64,000 nt of DNA from assembly GCF_002835805.1 (NCBI RefSeq), contig NZ_PISE01000046.1:42664-106663 (forward strand). The letters are read 5' to 3'. Positions 8,450 to 17,310 of this stretch are shown piece after piece (position 1 is the first letter of the stretch; each line of letters opens with the position of its first letter). The stretch is from Niallia nealsonii. GTDB taxonomy: Bacteria; Bacillota; Bacilli; Bacillales; Cytobacillaceae. The position numbers were made by a program, and so were the translations under genes. The notes under the pieces were generated by a model. It did not search any database and was not told the origin of the DNA. It saw only the letters and a program-made list of their open reading frames with translations.

Positions 8450-8944
8450 ATGCAAGATATTATACCAATTAAAGGCGCTGTTAACTTCCAAATTACCATT
8501 GATCCAAGTGTATGGATTTTTGATGATCGCAAACAAACAGCAGAACAACTCTTTAGTTCAATTCAAGCAACCGATGAAATGGAAGAATATACGAAAGAGG
8601 TATCAGCACATTGGGATAGAGAAATTTCAGAAGGAGCTGTTTTTCCTCCCACTTTAAAATCAGAAAAAAAATATAAAAAAGAGGAGCTTCTCTCAGGAAC
8701 TTTTTTTATGCCCCTTGCTCCATTTATTCGTAATGCGGAACCTATTATTTCTGCCAAAGAAATTAAAATTATTTCACAAGGAGAAACACTATCCTTTCCC
8801 CTTTCCTCTCTAGAGGAGATTATGCTATTATTTTGTGCAAATGGCAAACCGTTAAAAAGTGATGGGCCTGTTCATGTTTATTTTAAAAATAAAAAAGCAG
8901 ATCAACAACCCATTAAGTATGTAGAATCATTTGTAATCGCTTGA
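8450..8944 (+). CDS. ylaL: YlaL-like protein, unknown function
   Basis: A 164-residue soluble protein without signal peptide or membrane segment. It begins MQDIIPIKGAVNFQITIDPSVWIFDD, is rich in charged residues, and its start has GGAAAGGAG upstream. Position beside ylaK (phoH2) and opposite ylaN/ftsW, together with its size, match B. subtilis ylaL, of unknown role. The symbol is by synteny and resemblance, not by domain. Confidence 0.75.
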   Translation: MQDIIPIKGAVNFQITIDPSVWIFDDRKQTAEQLFSSIQATDEMEEYTKEVSAHWDREISEGAVFPPTLKSEKKYKKEELLSGTFFMPLAPFIRNAEPIISAKEIKIISQGETLSFPLSSLEEIMLLFCANGKPLKSDGPVHVYFKNKKADQQPIKYVESFVIA

Positions 8945-8967
8945 AAATATTTTTATTAAAGCTTCCT

Positions 8968-8997
8968 CCATCAGCCAAAATGCATTTTGGCTGATGG
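8968..8997. terminator. perfect 30-base palindrome, bidirectional terminator
   Basis: CCATCAGCCAAAATG pairs with its exact complement. It lies between convergent ylaL and phoH2, with T-rich sequence shortly downstream on the plus strand. Confidence 0.7.
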
Positions 8998-9056
8998 AAA
9001 AATGCCCTCTTTTTTCATTAGCAATACAATGAATGCCCTAAGCTACCCCAAAATTG

Positions 9057-10385
9057 CTACAACAGATCTGCTGCAAGTTGCGCAAGACCTGAGCGCTCTC
9101 CTTTCACTAGCTTTACATGTCCAGCTATCTGCTGATCTTTAAAGCGCTCCACAACATAAGAGAGTCCATTATTAAAGGCATCTAAATATGGATGATCAAT
9201 TTGTTCTGGATCTCCCATCAGGACGATTTTGCTGCCGTCTCCGACCCTTGTTAAAATCGTTTTCACTTCATGTTTTGTTAAATTTTGTGCTTCATCAATA
9301 ATAATAAATTGATCAGGAATGCTTCTGCCGCGAATATAGGTTAGTGCCTCTACTTCTATCGATCCCATCCCCGCAAGAATTGCTTCTAATTCACCAGGTT
9401 TTTTTGTATTAAATAAATATTCAAGATTATCAAATATCGGCTGCATCCACGGTCTTAGCTTTTCTTCTTTTTCTCCTGGAAGATAGCCTAAATCTTTCCC
9501 CATTGGCACAATTGGCCGTGCTACCAATAATTTTTTATATTCTCCAAAATCTTCTGTTTGCATTAATCCTGAAGCTAATGCTAATAATGTTTTACCTGTG
9601 CCCGCTTTCCCAATTAAAGTAACTAGTGGAAGATCCTTTTTCAAAAGCAATTCAATAGCCATCGTCTGTTGCACATTCCGCGGTCGTATTCCCCAAATAT
9701 GTTCATGGTCAAATACAAGTTTTTTTATAAACTTTCGGGAAGAATCCACCATTGCCAGTGCAGAAGAAGAAGATCCTAGTACATCTTTTAAAATGAGAAA
9801 TTCATTTGGATAATATATTCCATTTCCTATTTCTGAAATAGGGATTTTTCCTTTTTCATAAAATTTATTTAGTATATCTAGAGTTACTTGTACATCTGTA
9901 AAACCTGTATACAAGTGATCATTTTCTACTACACGATCACTTAAAAAATCTTCTGATACTAAACCAATTGCATCGGCTTTAACTCGAACGAGTGTATCTT
10001 TGCTGACTAATACGACGGTTCGTCCATCTTTCTTTTTCTGTTCCTCTAAAGATAAATTCTTGGCTACCGCTAAAATGCGATTATCATTTGTCTTTTCCAC
10101 AAAAATTTCTTGCAGCTGATGAAAGGAACGATGATTTAGTTCAATCCGCAAAGTCCCGCCATTTTCTAGAGGGATTTTTTCATGCAGCTTTCCTGTTTCT
10201 CTTAGATTATCGATTAACCTAGATATTTGTCTTGCATTCCTCCCGATCTCGTCCATATAGCGCTTTTTGCTGTCTACTTCTTCGAGTACTACTGCGGGAA
10301 TTACTACATCATTGTCTTTAAATGAAAAGATGGAATATGGGTCTTGTAACAAGACATTCGTATCTAAAACATATATTTTACTCAA
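9057..10385 (-). CDS. phoH2: PhoH2-type protein (PIN domain plus PhoH ATPase), YlaK
   Basis: Two domains: an N-terminal PIN ribonuclease domain (about 1-135, YVLDTNVLLQDP with acidic residues) and a C-terminal PhoH-like P-loop ATPase (about 230-442) with Walker A IGKAGTGKT and Walker B FIIIDEAQNL, then LMGDPEQIDHPYLD. PhoH2 proteins have RNA helicase and RNase activity. At 442 residues it matches B. subtilis YlaK. It is transcribed divergently from ylaJ. Confidence 0.93.
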   Translation of the reverse strand: MSKIYVLDTNVLLQDPYSIFSFKDNDVVIPAVVLEEVDSKKRYMDEIGRNARQISRLIDNLRETGKLHEKIPLENGGTLRIELNHRSFHQLQEIFVEKTNDNRILAVAKNLSLEEQKKKDGRTVVLVSKDTLVRVKADAIGLVSEDFLSDRVVENDHLYTGFTDVQVTLDILNKFYEKGKIPISEIGNGIYYPNEFLILKDVLGSSSSALAMVDSSRKFIKKLVFDHEHIWGIRPRNVQQTMAIELLLKKDLPLVTLIGKAGTGKTLLALASGLMQTEDFGEYKKLLVARPIVPMGKDLGYLPGEKEEKLRPWMQPIFDNLEYLFNTKKPGELEAILAGMGSIEVEALTYIRGRSIPDQFIIIDEAQNLTKHEVKTILTRVGDGSKIVLMGDPEQIDHPYLDAFNNGLSYVVERFKDQQIAGHVKLVKGERSGLAQLAADLL

Positions 10386-10467
10386 ACTGATGCCTCCTGC
10401 TCTACTGTCATATATTGCTTGCTATCCGCTTTACGGAAAGGAACCTTGGTTAAATATATGTTTTACC

Positions 10468-10497
10468 GCATAAAGATAGAAGATATTTTGCACAATA
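10468..10497 (+). promoter_or_regulatory. candidate sigma-G promoter of ylaJ
   Basis: GCATA, an 18-base spacer, then CACAATA. This fits the forespore sigma-G pattern (gHATR, 18, CATNHTA) with one mismatch. The start would lie about 45 bases before ylaJ, a sporulation-type lipoprotein gene. Confidence 0.45.
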
Positions 10498-10551
10498 AAG
10501 ATAGAAAGTGTAAAAAAATGTGATGAATTATCTTTTTTTGGAGGTGTTTTC

Positions 10552-11154
10552 ATGAAAAAAGCTGCCTTAATCATGATCTTTATGCTTCTTTGTGGCTGTA
10601 CAAATGTTGATAGCAATAACAATGTGTCACAATCGAATGGAACAAATCCACATGTGAAAAATGTGAAAAACTCTACGATTAACGAAGTAGACCGAAAATC
10701 TGGGCAAGATATTGCAAAACGGCTTGTATCCCTTGCCACCAGCATTCCAAACGTCAATGATGCAACAGCTGTTGTACTAGGGCATTATGCGATTGTTGGC
10801 ATAGACATTAAAGCAAATTTAGATCGTTCTGAAGTTGGTTCTATTAAATATTCTGTTGCAGAAAGTTTAAAAAATGATCCAAATGGTGCTTATGCCATGA
10901 TAGTAGCTGACCCAGATGTAACTGCTAGAATTAAAGAAATTGCGGAGGATATTAAAAATGGTGAGCCTATTCAAGGAATTTTTAATGAATTAGCTGATAT
11001 TACAGGTAGAATCATGCCTGAGGTGCCCGCAGATATGATAAATCCTAATGCAAAAACAAAAGTGAAAAATCCTGATGAAAAATTAAATGACTCAGAAGAA
11101 AAGCAATTAAAAAATGATCAAGATGAGCAATCAAATAACCATCTTCGGGATTAA
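10552..11154 (+). CDS. ylaJ: YlaJ, YhcN/YlaJ-family sporulation lipoprotein
   Basis: A 200-residue lipoprotein with a signal peptide and lipobox LLCGC (cysteine near residue 15), followed by a YhcN/YlaJ domain (about 45-150: GQDIAKRLVSLATSIPNVNDATAVVLGHYAIVG) and an acidic, Lys/Asn-rich tail. Family members are spore membrane lipoproteins; B. subtilis YlaJ and YhcN affect spore germination or outgrowth. Strong GGAGGTG site seven bases before the ATG. Confidence 0.92.
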   Translation: MKKAALIMIFMLLCGCTNVDSNNNVSQSNGTNPHVKNVKNSTINEVDRKSGQDIAKRLVSLATSIPNVNDATAVVLGHYAIVGIDIKANLDRSEVGSIKYSVAESLKNDPNGAYAMIVADPDVTARIKEIAEDIKNGEPIQGIFNELADITGRIMPEVPADMINPNAKTKVKNPDEKLNDSEEKQLKNDQDEQSNNHLRD

Positions 11155-11185
11155 ACTCGTTTTCTTCTGCTGATTATATTATAAT

Positions 11186-11223
11186 ACCTCTATCATCCAA
11201 TTGGAAATTTAATGATTAGAGGT
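11186..11223 (+). promoter_or_regulatory. hairpin sequestering the ylaI ribosome binding site
   Basis: ACCTCTA (11186-11192) pairs exactly with TAGAGGT (11217-11223), extended by TCAT/ATGA with a one-base bulge. The 3' arm contains the GAGGTG site of ylaI, so folding would block initiation. Confidence 0.45.
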
Positions 11224-11230
11224 GCACAGT

Positions 11231-11431
11231 TTGAAAGTAAAATGTGTGATATGCGATAAGATTGAAGATATTGATGAAAACTCATTTCAAGCAAAGCGCC
11301 TGCGAAATAGGCCTATCCATACGTATATGTGCAAAGAATGCGAATTGCGAATAACAAAAAATACTCAAAAACGAGTAGACACTGGTAATTTCGCCCTATA
11401 CCGCAGCAAAACCACAGAAGACGATTGGTAA
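11231..11431 (+). CDS. ylaI: YlaI, DUF2197 zinc-ribbon protein
   Basis: A 66-residue protein with two CxxC pairs (CVICDK and CKECE) separated by the conserved AKRLRNRPIHTYM, giving a probable zinc ribbon. Function unknown. The TTG start follows GAGGTG by five bases and gives MKVKCVICDK, which aligns with B. subtilis YlaI; a GTG three codons upstream overlaps the binding site. Confidence 0.9.
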   Translation: MKVKCVICDKIEDIDENSFQAKRLRNRPIHTYMCKECELRITKNTQKRVDTGNFALYRSKTTEDDW

Positions 11432-11443
11432 AAAGAAAAGAGG

Positions 11444-11599
11444 AAGGCACCCCGTTAGCGGTGTGAGAGCTAGAAAGGCATCGACTAAAGATATAGGAAA
11501 CACGACGAACGTTAGAGAGTCGATGTTGACTTATCTTAGGGAGAGGACTTGAAGCTCTTCAGACGCTGGGTGCCTGTAGCTAGACAAAAAGGAAAGCGC
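11444..11599 (+). repeat. 156-bp tandem repeat, unit 1
   Basis: Begins AAGGCACC and ends GGTGCCTGTAGCTAGAC plus AAAAAGGAAAGCGC. The termini pair (GGCACC/GGTGCC), and CATCGACT inside pairs with AGTCGATG, so a transcript would be strongly folded. It has about four differences from unit 2, all in the first 60 bases. No reading frame spans it. Confidence 0.85.
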
Positions 11600-11755
11600 A
11601 AGGCACCCCGTTAGCGGCGTGAGAGCTGGAAAGGCATCGACTAAAGATAAAGAAAACACGACGAACGTTAGAGAGTCGATGTTGACTTATCTTAGGGAGA
11701 GGACTTGAAGCTCTTCAGACGCTGGGTGCCTGTAGCTAGACAAAAAGGAAAGCGC
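11600..11755 (+). repeat. 156-bp tandem repeat, unit 2
   Basis: Exact head-to-tail copy spacing of 156 bases from unit 1, about 97% identical by eye. Same GGCACC/GGTGCC and CATCGACT/AGTCGATG pairings. Confidence 0.85.
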
Positions 11756-11995
11756 AAGGCACCTGTTTATCTCCGTATGGACTGGCCGATTAAGTACGCT
11801 GCGTTCTCCTGCAGCAACATCGGCACTTATACATCCTATACGTCAGAGAGACACCGACTAAAGATATAGGAAGCACGCTGAACGATAGTGAATCGATGTT
11901 GACTTTATCTTAAAAGATGGTTTGAAACTCAGCAGTTGCTGAGTGCCTGCAGCTAGATAATACAAAAAGCAAAAGGCACTAGACTAGCACCGTGT
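11756..11995 (+). repeat. diverged third repeat unit plus a fragment of a fourth
   Basis: Starts with the same AAGGCACC, then carries an unrelated insertion of about 45 bases. It resumes with CGACTAAAGATATAGGAA, then ATCGATGTTGACTT and GAGTGCCTGCAGCTAGA. A fragment, AAAAGGCACTAGACTAGCACC, follows at about 11971. Evidently an older, decayed copy. Confidence 0.7.
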
Positions 11996-12039
11996 AAAAA
12001 AGAAGCTAAACTTCTAATGAAGTTTAGCTTCTTTTTTTT
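11996..12039. terminator. bidirectional terminator after typA
   Basis: AGAAGCTAAACTTC pairs with GAAGTTTAGCTTCT. T-runs flank it on both strands, serving typA (minus) and any transcript through the repeats (plus). Confidence 0.88.
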
Positions 12040-12043
12040 CAGC

Positions 12044-13885
12044 TTATTCTGCAATTTTTTTCTTTTTTGTTACACGTTCACGCTCTGATTTATTTAAAAT
12101 CTTTTTGCGCAGACGAATAGATTCTGGTGTTATTTCGCAATATTCGTCTTCATTTAAATACTCTAAAGATTCTTCTAATGTCATAAGTCTTGGTTTTTTC
12201 ATTGTTGATGTTTGGTCTTTGTTTGCAGAACGGATATTTGTTGCTTGTTTTACTTTTGTGATATTAACCGTTATATCATTTTCACGAGTATGTTCCCCAA
12301 CGATCATACCTTCATAGATTTCTGTTCCTGCTTCTACAAAGATAATTCCGCGATCTTCTACTTGCATAATACCATAAGTAGATGATTTGCCTGATTCCAT
12401 ACTTACAAGCACACCTTGACGACGTCCTCCAACTTGTCCAGATGCCATTGGCTGATAGCTGTCAAATGTATGGTTGATAATACCATAACCACGAGTTAAT
12501 GTTAAGAACTCTGTTGTATAACCAATCAATCCACGTGCAGGCACATTAAAGATTAAACGTACTTGACCATTACCATTATTGATCATATCAAGCATTTCAC
12601 CTTTACGAGCACCAATAGATTCCATTACAGAACCTGTATGTTCTTCTGGGACATCAATTTGTACGCGTTCAACTGGTTCGCAACGTACACCATCAATTGT
12701 TTTTACAATAACTTCTGGTTTTGAAACTTGCAATTCATATCCTTCACGACGCATGTTTTCAATAAGGATAGATAAATGCAGTTCTCCACGTCCAGATACA
12801 GTCCAAGCATCAGGAGAATCAGTGTTTTCAACACGTAAGCTTACATCTGTTTCTAATTGTGCACGCAATCTTTCTTCAATTTTTCTTGAAGTTAGATATT
12901 TACCTTCTTTACCAGCAAATGGAGAGTTGTTAACTAGGAACGTCATTTGCAATGTAGGCTCATCAATGCGAAGTACTGGAAGTGCATCTTGATGTTCAAA
13001 AGGACAAACTGTTTCCCCTACGTTAATGTCTTCCATTCCTGATACTGCAATTAAATCGCCAGCATATGCTTCTTCAATTTCTTGTCTTTTTAGACCAAAG
13101 AAACCAAAGATTTTTGTAACACGGAATTGTTTGACAGTTCCATCAAGTTTCATTAATGCTACTTGTTGGCCTACTTTCATTGTTCCACGGAATACACGTC
13201 CAATACCAATTCTTCCTACATAGTCATTGTAGTCAAGAAGAGATACTTGGAATTGCAATGGCTCCTCGCGGTTATCCACTGGTGCTGGAATATGCTCAAC
13301 AATTGCATCATATAAAGACTGCATGTTTTCATCTTGCTGCTCTGCATTTACACTTGCAGTACCGTTAATTGCAGATGCATAAATAACTGGGAACTCTAAT
13401 TGTTCTTCCGTTGCATCTAATTCAATAAATAAATCTACTACTTCATCAACAACTTCTGCTGGACGAGCAAAGTCGCGGTCAATTTTATTTACAACAACGA
13501 TTGGTGTTAATTTTTGCTCTAACGCTTTTTTCAATACAAAACGTGTTTGTGGCATACATCCTTCATATGCATCGACAACAAGCAATACCCCATCAACCAT
13601 TTTCATAATACGTTCCACTTCACCGCCGAAGTCAGCATGTCCTGGAGTATCCAAAATATTGATGCGTTTATCTTTATATTGAATCGCAGTATTTTTTGCT
13701 AAGATCGTAATACCGCGTTCTCTTTCTAAATCATTTGAGTCCATCGCACGTTCTTCTACATGTTCATTTGTACGGAAAGTGCCAGACTGTTTTAAAAGTT
13801 GGTCAACCAATGTCGTTTTACCATGGTCAACGTGGGCAATAATAGCAATATTACGAAGATCTTCTCTAATTTTCAAAAATTTCAC
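12044..13885 (-). CDS. typA: translational GTPase TypA/BipA
   Basis: Ribosome-binding GTPase of the EF-G family, involved in 50S assembly and stress or cold adaptation. 613 residues. G1 is AHVDHGKTT near residue 17, G3 is [11 protein letters not shown], and G4 is [10 protein letters not shown]. The elongation-factor-like domain 2 ([18 protein letters not shown]) and the TypA-specific C-terminal domain ([20 protein letters not shown]) are complete. The lysine-rich C-terminal tail is typical. ylaH, next to it in B. subtilis, is absent; the repeat array lies there instead. Confidence 0.97.
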   Translation of the reverse strand: MKFLKIREDLRNIAIIAHVDHGKTTLVDQLLKQSGTFRTNEHVEERAMDSNDLERERGITILAKNTAIQYKDKRINILDTPGHADFGGEVERIMKMVDGVLLVVDAYEGCMPQTRFVLKKALEQKLTPIVVVNKIDRDFARPAEVVDEVVDLFIELDATEEQLEFPVIYASAINGTASVNAEQQDENMQSLYDAIVEHIPAPVDNREEPLQFQVSLLDYNDYVGRIGIGRVFRGTMKVGQQVALMKLDGTVKQFRVTKIFGFFGLKRQEIEEAYAGDLIAVSGMEDINVGETVCPFEHQDALPVLRIDEPTLQMTFLVNNSPFAGKEGKYLTSRKIEERLRAQLETDVSLRVENTDSPDAWTVSGRGELHLSILIENMRREGYELQVSKPEVIVKTIDGVRCEPVERVQIDVPEEHTGSVMESIGARKGEMLDMINNGNGQVRLIFNVPARGLIGYTTEFLTLTRGYGIINHTFDSYQPMASGQVGGRRQGVLVSMESGKSSTYGIMQVEDRGIIFVEAGTEIYEGMIVGEHTRENDITVNITKVKQATNIRSANKDQTSTMKKPRLMTLEESLEYLNEDEYCEITPESIRLRKKILNKSERERVTKKKKIAE

Positions 13886-14061
13886 TCCTACCTAAATGGT
13901 CTATCTGATTTTTCATTATTTTAACATTATAACTGAGTCATTATACCATAGAATATACTAGAAACCTAAAAGGTTTTTCATGTAAAATAAAAAAAGACAG
14001 GTGTAAACGTTATTTTTTCCATCTTTAACTAAATCTATTTAAAAATAAAGGATGATACATA

Positions 14062-14262
14062 TTGGATATTGAAACAGGACCATTCTATTATTATAAAATA
14101 TTTGCTGCCTCTGCCTTTATTTCTATCGGCATTTGTATAGTAGAAAAAAGCTTAAAAGGTGCCATTATTTCCTTTTTTTTATTTTTGTTTATTATAGCTC
14201 TTGCTGTTTACAAGAGAAAAAGAATAAACCACAAAAAAAAGCAGCTTAAAAATAGGCTCTAA
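14062..14262 (+). CDS. ylaF: YlaF-like small membrane protein
   Basis: A 66-residue protein with two hydrophobic helices (about 10-26 and 34-50) and a very basic tail (KRKRINHKKKQLKNRL), so the C terminus should face the cytosol. The TTG start has AAGGATGA upstream. The position divergent from typA and the size match B. subtilis ylaF. Sequence resemblance is weak and function unknown. Confidence 0.65.
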   Translation: MDIETGPFYYYKIFAASAFISIGICIVEKSLKGAIISFFLFLFIIALAVYKRKRINHKKKQLKNRL

Positions 14263-14284
14263 ATTAAATTTACATTTTTCGCAT

Positions 14285-14331
14285 AAAAAAGCAATAGCAT
14301 GGGATAAAAGAAAATTCCACACTATTGCTTT
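14285..14331. terminator. terminator between ylaF and suhB
   Basis: AAAGCAATAG pairs with CTATTGCTTT. A T-run is present on the minus strand for suhB. Confidence 0.7.
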
Positions 14332-14342
14332 GCACCTCTCGC

Positions 14343-15143
14343 TTACCATTCTCCATTGTGTAAATATTTTTCCATAATTTCCTTATGTACTCCTGGTTTC
14401 CCAGCAAAAAACGAATTTTGTGTCAATAAGTCTAAGTTTTCATTACGAAGGGACGTAACCTTTCCTCCAAGCTCCTCCACCATTATTTTTCCTGCTGCGT
14501 AATCCCATGGAGAAAGTCTTAAAGTAATATAAGCATCCATTCTTCCTGATGCGATATATGCAAGCTCTAAACATGCAGAACCAAATGACCTAGTTCCTCT
14601 CGCATCTCTTGCAAGAGGTGCTAAAATTTTCGGATCAATACGCTTATTTTCCGTTACCCAAGTAGAATTTAAACCAATGATTGCTTCTTCTACTGCAGTT
14701 TCTTTTAGCGGAGCAAGCGGCATATCATTCATATATGCGCCTTTTCCTTGGACAACATGATATAGCTCATCAGCAACTACATCATAAATTAAGCCGATTT
14801 TTCCTACCCCGTCCTCATATATGCCGATAGAAATGGCAAAATCCCGCTGCATATGTACAAAATTCATTGTTCCATCAATTGGATCAATAATCCAAACTAT
14901 TCCTTTTAAATCTTCAATAGATGAGCTGATCCCTTCTTCTCCTAAGATGCGATGACTTGGGTATTGCTTATTAATATTTTGAATAAAAAATTCTTCTGTT
15001 GCCTTATCTATCTCTGTTACTAAATCATTTTTATTCGACTTTGTTTCAATTAACAGTTTTTTTGAAAAAGACTTTTTTATTCTTTCTCCAGCTTCTTTTA
15101 TCCATTCTTTAGCATACGTATCTACTTCTAGCCAATTAGTCAT
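14343..15143 (-). CDS. suhB: inositol-1-monophosphatase family protein (SuhB/YktC)
   Basis: Mg-dependent phosphatase hydrolysing inositol monophosphate, with likely activity on NADP or other sugar phosphates. 266 residues. Metal-binding motifs: GEEG near residue 70, the hallmark WIIDPIDGTMNFVH near 86-99, and WDYAAGKIMVEELGG near 210. The start MTNWLEVD aligns with the B. subtilis protein and has AAGGATG nine bases upstream; an ATG nine bases earlier is less well placed. Confidence 0.93.
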   Translation of the reverse strand: MTNWLEVDTYAKEWIKEAGERIKKSFSKKLLIETKSNKNDLVTEIDKATEEFFIQNINKQYPSHRILGEEGISSSIEDLKGIVWIIDPIDGTMNFVHMQRDFAISIGIYEDGVGKIGLIYDVVADELYHVVQGKGAYMNDMPLAPLKETAVEEAIIGLNSTWVTENKRIDPKILAPLARDARGTRSFGSACLELAYIASGRMDAYITLRLSPWDYAAGKIMVEELGGKVTSLRNENLDLLTQNSFFAGKPGVHKEIMEKYLHNGEW

Positions 15144-15304
15144 CTTTCCCATCCTTACCTTATATTTTCTGCACCCGCTTTATCATCATATGAGAGCAGT
15201 CCACTTACTTGTCTGTCTATATTTTAGCTTACTGTATGCATTATCATGCATCAAATGCTATTTCTTCAAATATATCCTCTTTATATGGCCAACATTCTAT
15301 GTAA

Positions 15305-15353
15305 AACAAAAATCATAAATGCTTCCCAAATTAAGAGAGAGCATTTATGATTT
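15305..15353 (-). terminator. terminator of the 64-residue coiled-coil gene
   Basis: Perfect 14-base stem AAATCATAAATGCT/AGCATTTATGATTT, T-run on the minus strand. Confidence 0.85.
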
Positions 15354-15368
15354 AATACGTTTTTTCAC

Positions 15369-15563
15369 CTATAGAGCTTTAAGTCTTAGAAGTTCCTGTC
15401 TAATTCTTTCAAGCTTTTGCTTACTTATGTTTTTCTGCGCTTCGTTGTGTTCGTTCATTGCATCAAATAAAGTAGCCAACTCATAATCCATTTCTAATCG
15501 AAGAACAGCCTTTTTTTCTCTTTCCACTTCATTCTTCTTTACCAAATTCATTAATTGTTTCAC
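15369..15563 (-). CDS. small coiled-coil protein, unknown function
   Basis: 64 residues, almost wholly helical and highly charged (KKNEVEREKKAVLRLEMDY, then KQKLERIRQELLRLKAL), probably coiled coil. The GTG start has AGGGGTG nine bases upstream. It is a single-gene unit between suhB and yktB with its own terminator. I do not recognise the family. Confidence 0.7.
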   Translation of the reverse strand: MKQLMNLVKKNEVEREKKAVLRLEMDYELATLFDAMNEHNEAQKNISKQKLERIRQELLRLKAL

Positions 15564-15950
15564 TTGACAGTACACCCCTTCCATAGACTTATAATTCTAA
15601 TGATTTCTTATATCATATGTTGAAATCACTTTCCTTGCAACAAATATGTGCTCCCACCTAAAAGGTTCCTTTCCTTCACCAAAATACCCGTTTATGCTAC
15701 AATATTTGACAACAAGTAAATGGACTTTTCAACAAGATTCCCATTTGGTGAAGCTTAGAAAAATAATTTTTTTGTACCATGATTCTCTTTGTCTCCTGCC
15801 AATTATTTTATTTGTCCATCCAAAGAGAAAATAGTTAACTATATAAATATGTAGAGTATACATAAGGGAAGAAAAGCAGCTTGTTTATTCCACTTACTTG
15901 ATTTTTAAATACCCAAACACCGTTGTTATAAACGTAAAAGGAGTTAGATT

Positions 15951-16574
15951 ATGAACTTTAAAGGATTTAATCAAAAAGATTTTGATACCTTTACAATAGA
16001 AGGTCTTGAGGAACGAATGAAGGCAATCCAGGAGCGGATTCAGCCTAAATTCCGAATAATCGGCGAAGCATTGACAAGTGAATTATCTGTCAAAACAGGA
16101 AATGAAATGTTTCTGCATATCGCTAAACATGCAAGACGTACGGTAAATCCTCCGAAAGACACATGGCTTGCCATTGCGGCAAATAAACGAGGCTATAAAC
16201 AGCATCCTCATTTTCAGATTGGCTTATTTGATGACCATGTGTTCATCTGGCTTGCCTATATTTATGAATTGCCACAAAAAGAAGAATATGCAAAAATATT
16301 TCTGGAAAATTTAAATCAGATAAAAGCAGCTATTCCCAATCATTACATGATTTCATTCAATCATATGCAAAAAGATGCCAAAAAAGTGGCAGAGACAGAT
16401 TTACAGCAGACATTAGAACGTTTCCGTAATGTAAAAAAAGCGGAGTTTCTCATTGGACAGCATATCCAAGCATCTGATCCAATTTTGGAGAATGGCGATC
16501 AATTTATGGCTTTAGCGGAACAAACCTTTGAAACACTTTTGCCCCTATATCAACTATCTTTAAATAGCCGATAA
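15951..16574 (+). CDS. yktB: YktB, DUF1054 family protein
   Basis: A 207-residue cytosolic protein of the YktB (DUF1054/UPF0637) family, opening NFKGFNQKDFDTFTIEGLE. It includes HARRTVNPPKDTWLAIAANK and HFQIGLFDDHVFIWLAYIYE. Function unknown. The AAAGGAG site is eight bases before the ATG. Convergent with yktA. Confidence 0.93.
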   Translation: MNFKGFNQKDFDTFTIEGLEERMKAIQERIQPKFRIIGEALTSELSVKTGNEMFLHIAKHARRTVNPPKDTWLAIAANKRGYKQHPHFQIGLFDDHVFIWLAYIYELPQKEEYAKIFLENLNQIKAAIPNHYMISFNHMQKDAKKVAETDLQQTLERFRNVKKAEFLIGQHIQASDPILENGDQFMALAEQTFETLLPLYQLSLNSR

Positions 16575-16590
16575 TCTCTTGCCAACCAGC

Positions 16591-16628
16591 AATTTAGCCC
16601 AATCATTTGCAAATGATTGGGCTAAATT
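16591..16628. terminator. perfect 38-base palindrome between yktB and yktA
   Basis: AATTTAGCCCAATCATTTG pairs with its exact complement, 19 bp with no loop in excess. It serves both convergent genes, though T-runs are short. Confidence 0.7.
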
Positions 16629-16644
16629 ATACTCGCTTATTTTT

Positions 16645-16917
16645 TTACGGCATTTTTATTATCTGATGCTCATCTGCTTCTTTTGCTTTTTTGATTGTTC
16701 TATAGGCAGAATAGCCGCTTACTTCTTCAAATTCTCCACACACTTTTTTTTCTTCGGCAATGCTTGGCACAATTTTTTTAAAAACTCGATAATGCTCCAT
16801 TAATTCATTGCGTTTTATTCCTTTTTCATAACAACTTTCAATGCATTCAAAAAATTTAATGACAGCAACTATTTCATCTGTAGACCAATCGATATCAATT
16901 GGATATTGATATTCCAT
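16645..16917 (-). CDS. yktA: YktA, UPF0223 family protein
   Basis: A 90-residue acidic helical protein with the family core [19 protein letters not shown] and [15 protein letters not shown]. Function unknown. The ATG chosen follows AAGGGTG by five bases; an upstream extension of the frame has no family similarity. Confidence 0.92.
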   Translation of the reverse strand: MEYQYPIDIDWSTDEIVAVIKFFECIESCYEKGIKRNELMEHYRVFKKIVPSIAEEKKVCGEFEEVSGYSAYRTIKKAKEADEHQIIKMP

Positions 16918-17206
16918 ATGAACACCCTTTTCTTCTATATTTATCGCCAAACTTTTTAAAACCAATGTTATCATTTTAAATCAAGAAATTCCTAATGTAA
17001 AACTTGCTTGCTTTTTTATGAAAATCCACCTAGTTTTTAGAGAAAAACTTGTTATAAAAGCCATTTTTGGTCCATGCTAGTGGGATAACAGCCTTGCCAA
17101 GATAGAGAAAAACAGAGCTCGTTCATGGAATCAGCTATATAAAAAAGCATTGGGAAAATATTTCTTTTAATTATAGTAAAAACTAATTGTATGCAAAAAA
17201 AATAAA

Positions 17207-17218
17207 AAATGCTATAAT
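17207..17218 (+). promoter_or_regulatory. extended -10 promoter of speA
   Basis: TGCTATAAT (TG extension plus consensus TATAAT at 17213-17218) lies about 95 bases before speA. No good -35 is seen, as is usual for extended -10 promoters. The rest of the 393-base gap (16918-17310) has no gene. Confidence 0.55.
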
Positions 17219-17310
17219 TCTTTTGTTTTATGGTTTCCTTCAGGTTAATGGGACAAAAAACAAATAGTTTACTTTTAAATATATTTATAATAAAGAGGTG
17301 TGGAAATAAA

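Noticed and set aside
11444..11995. CRISPR array
   Set aside because: 156-bp units are contiguous with no unique spacers.
16579..16803. 74-codon Phe-rich plus frame over yktA
   Set aside because: Antisense shadow of yktA.
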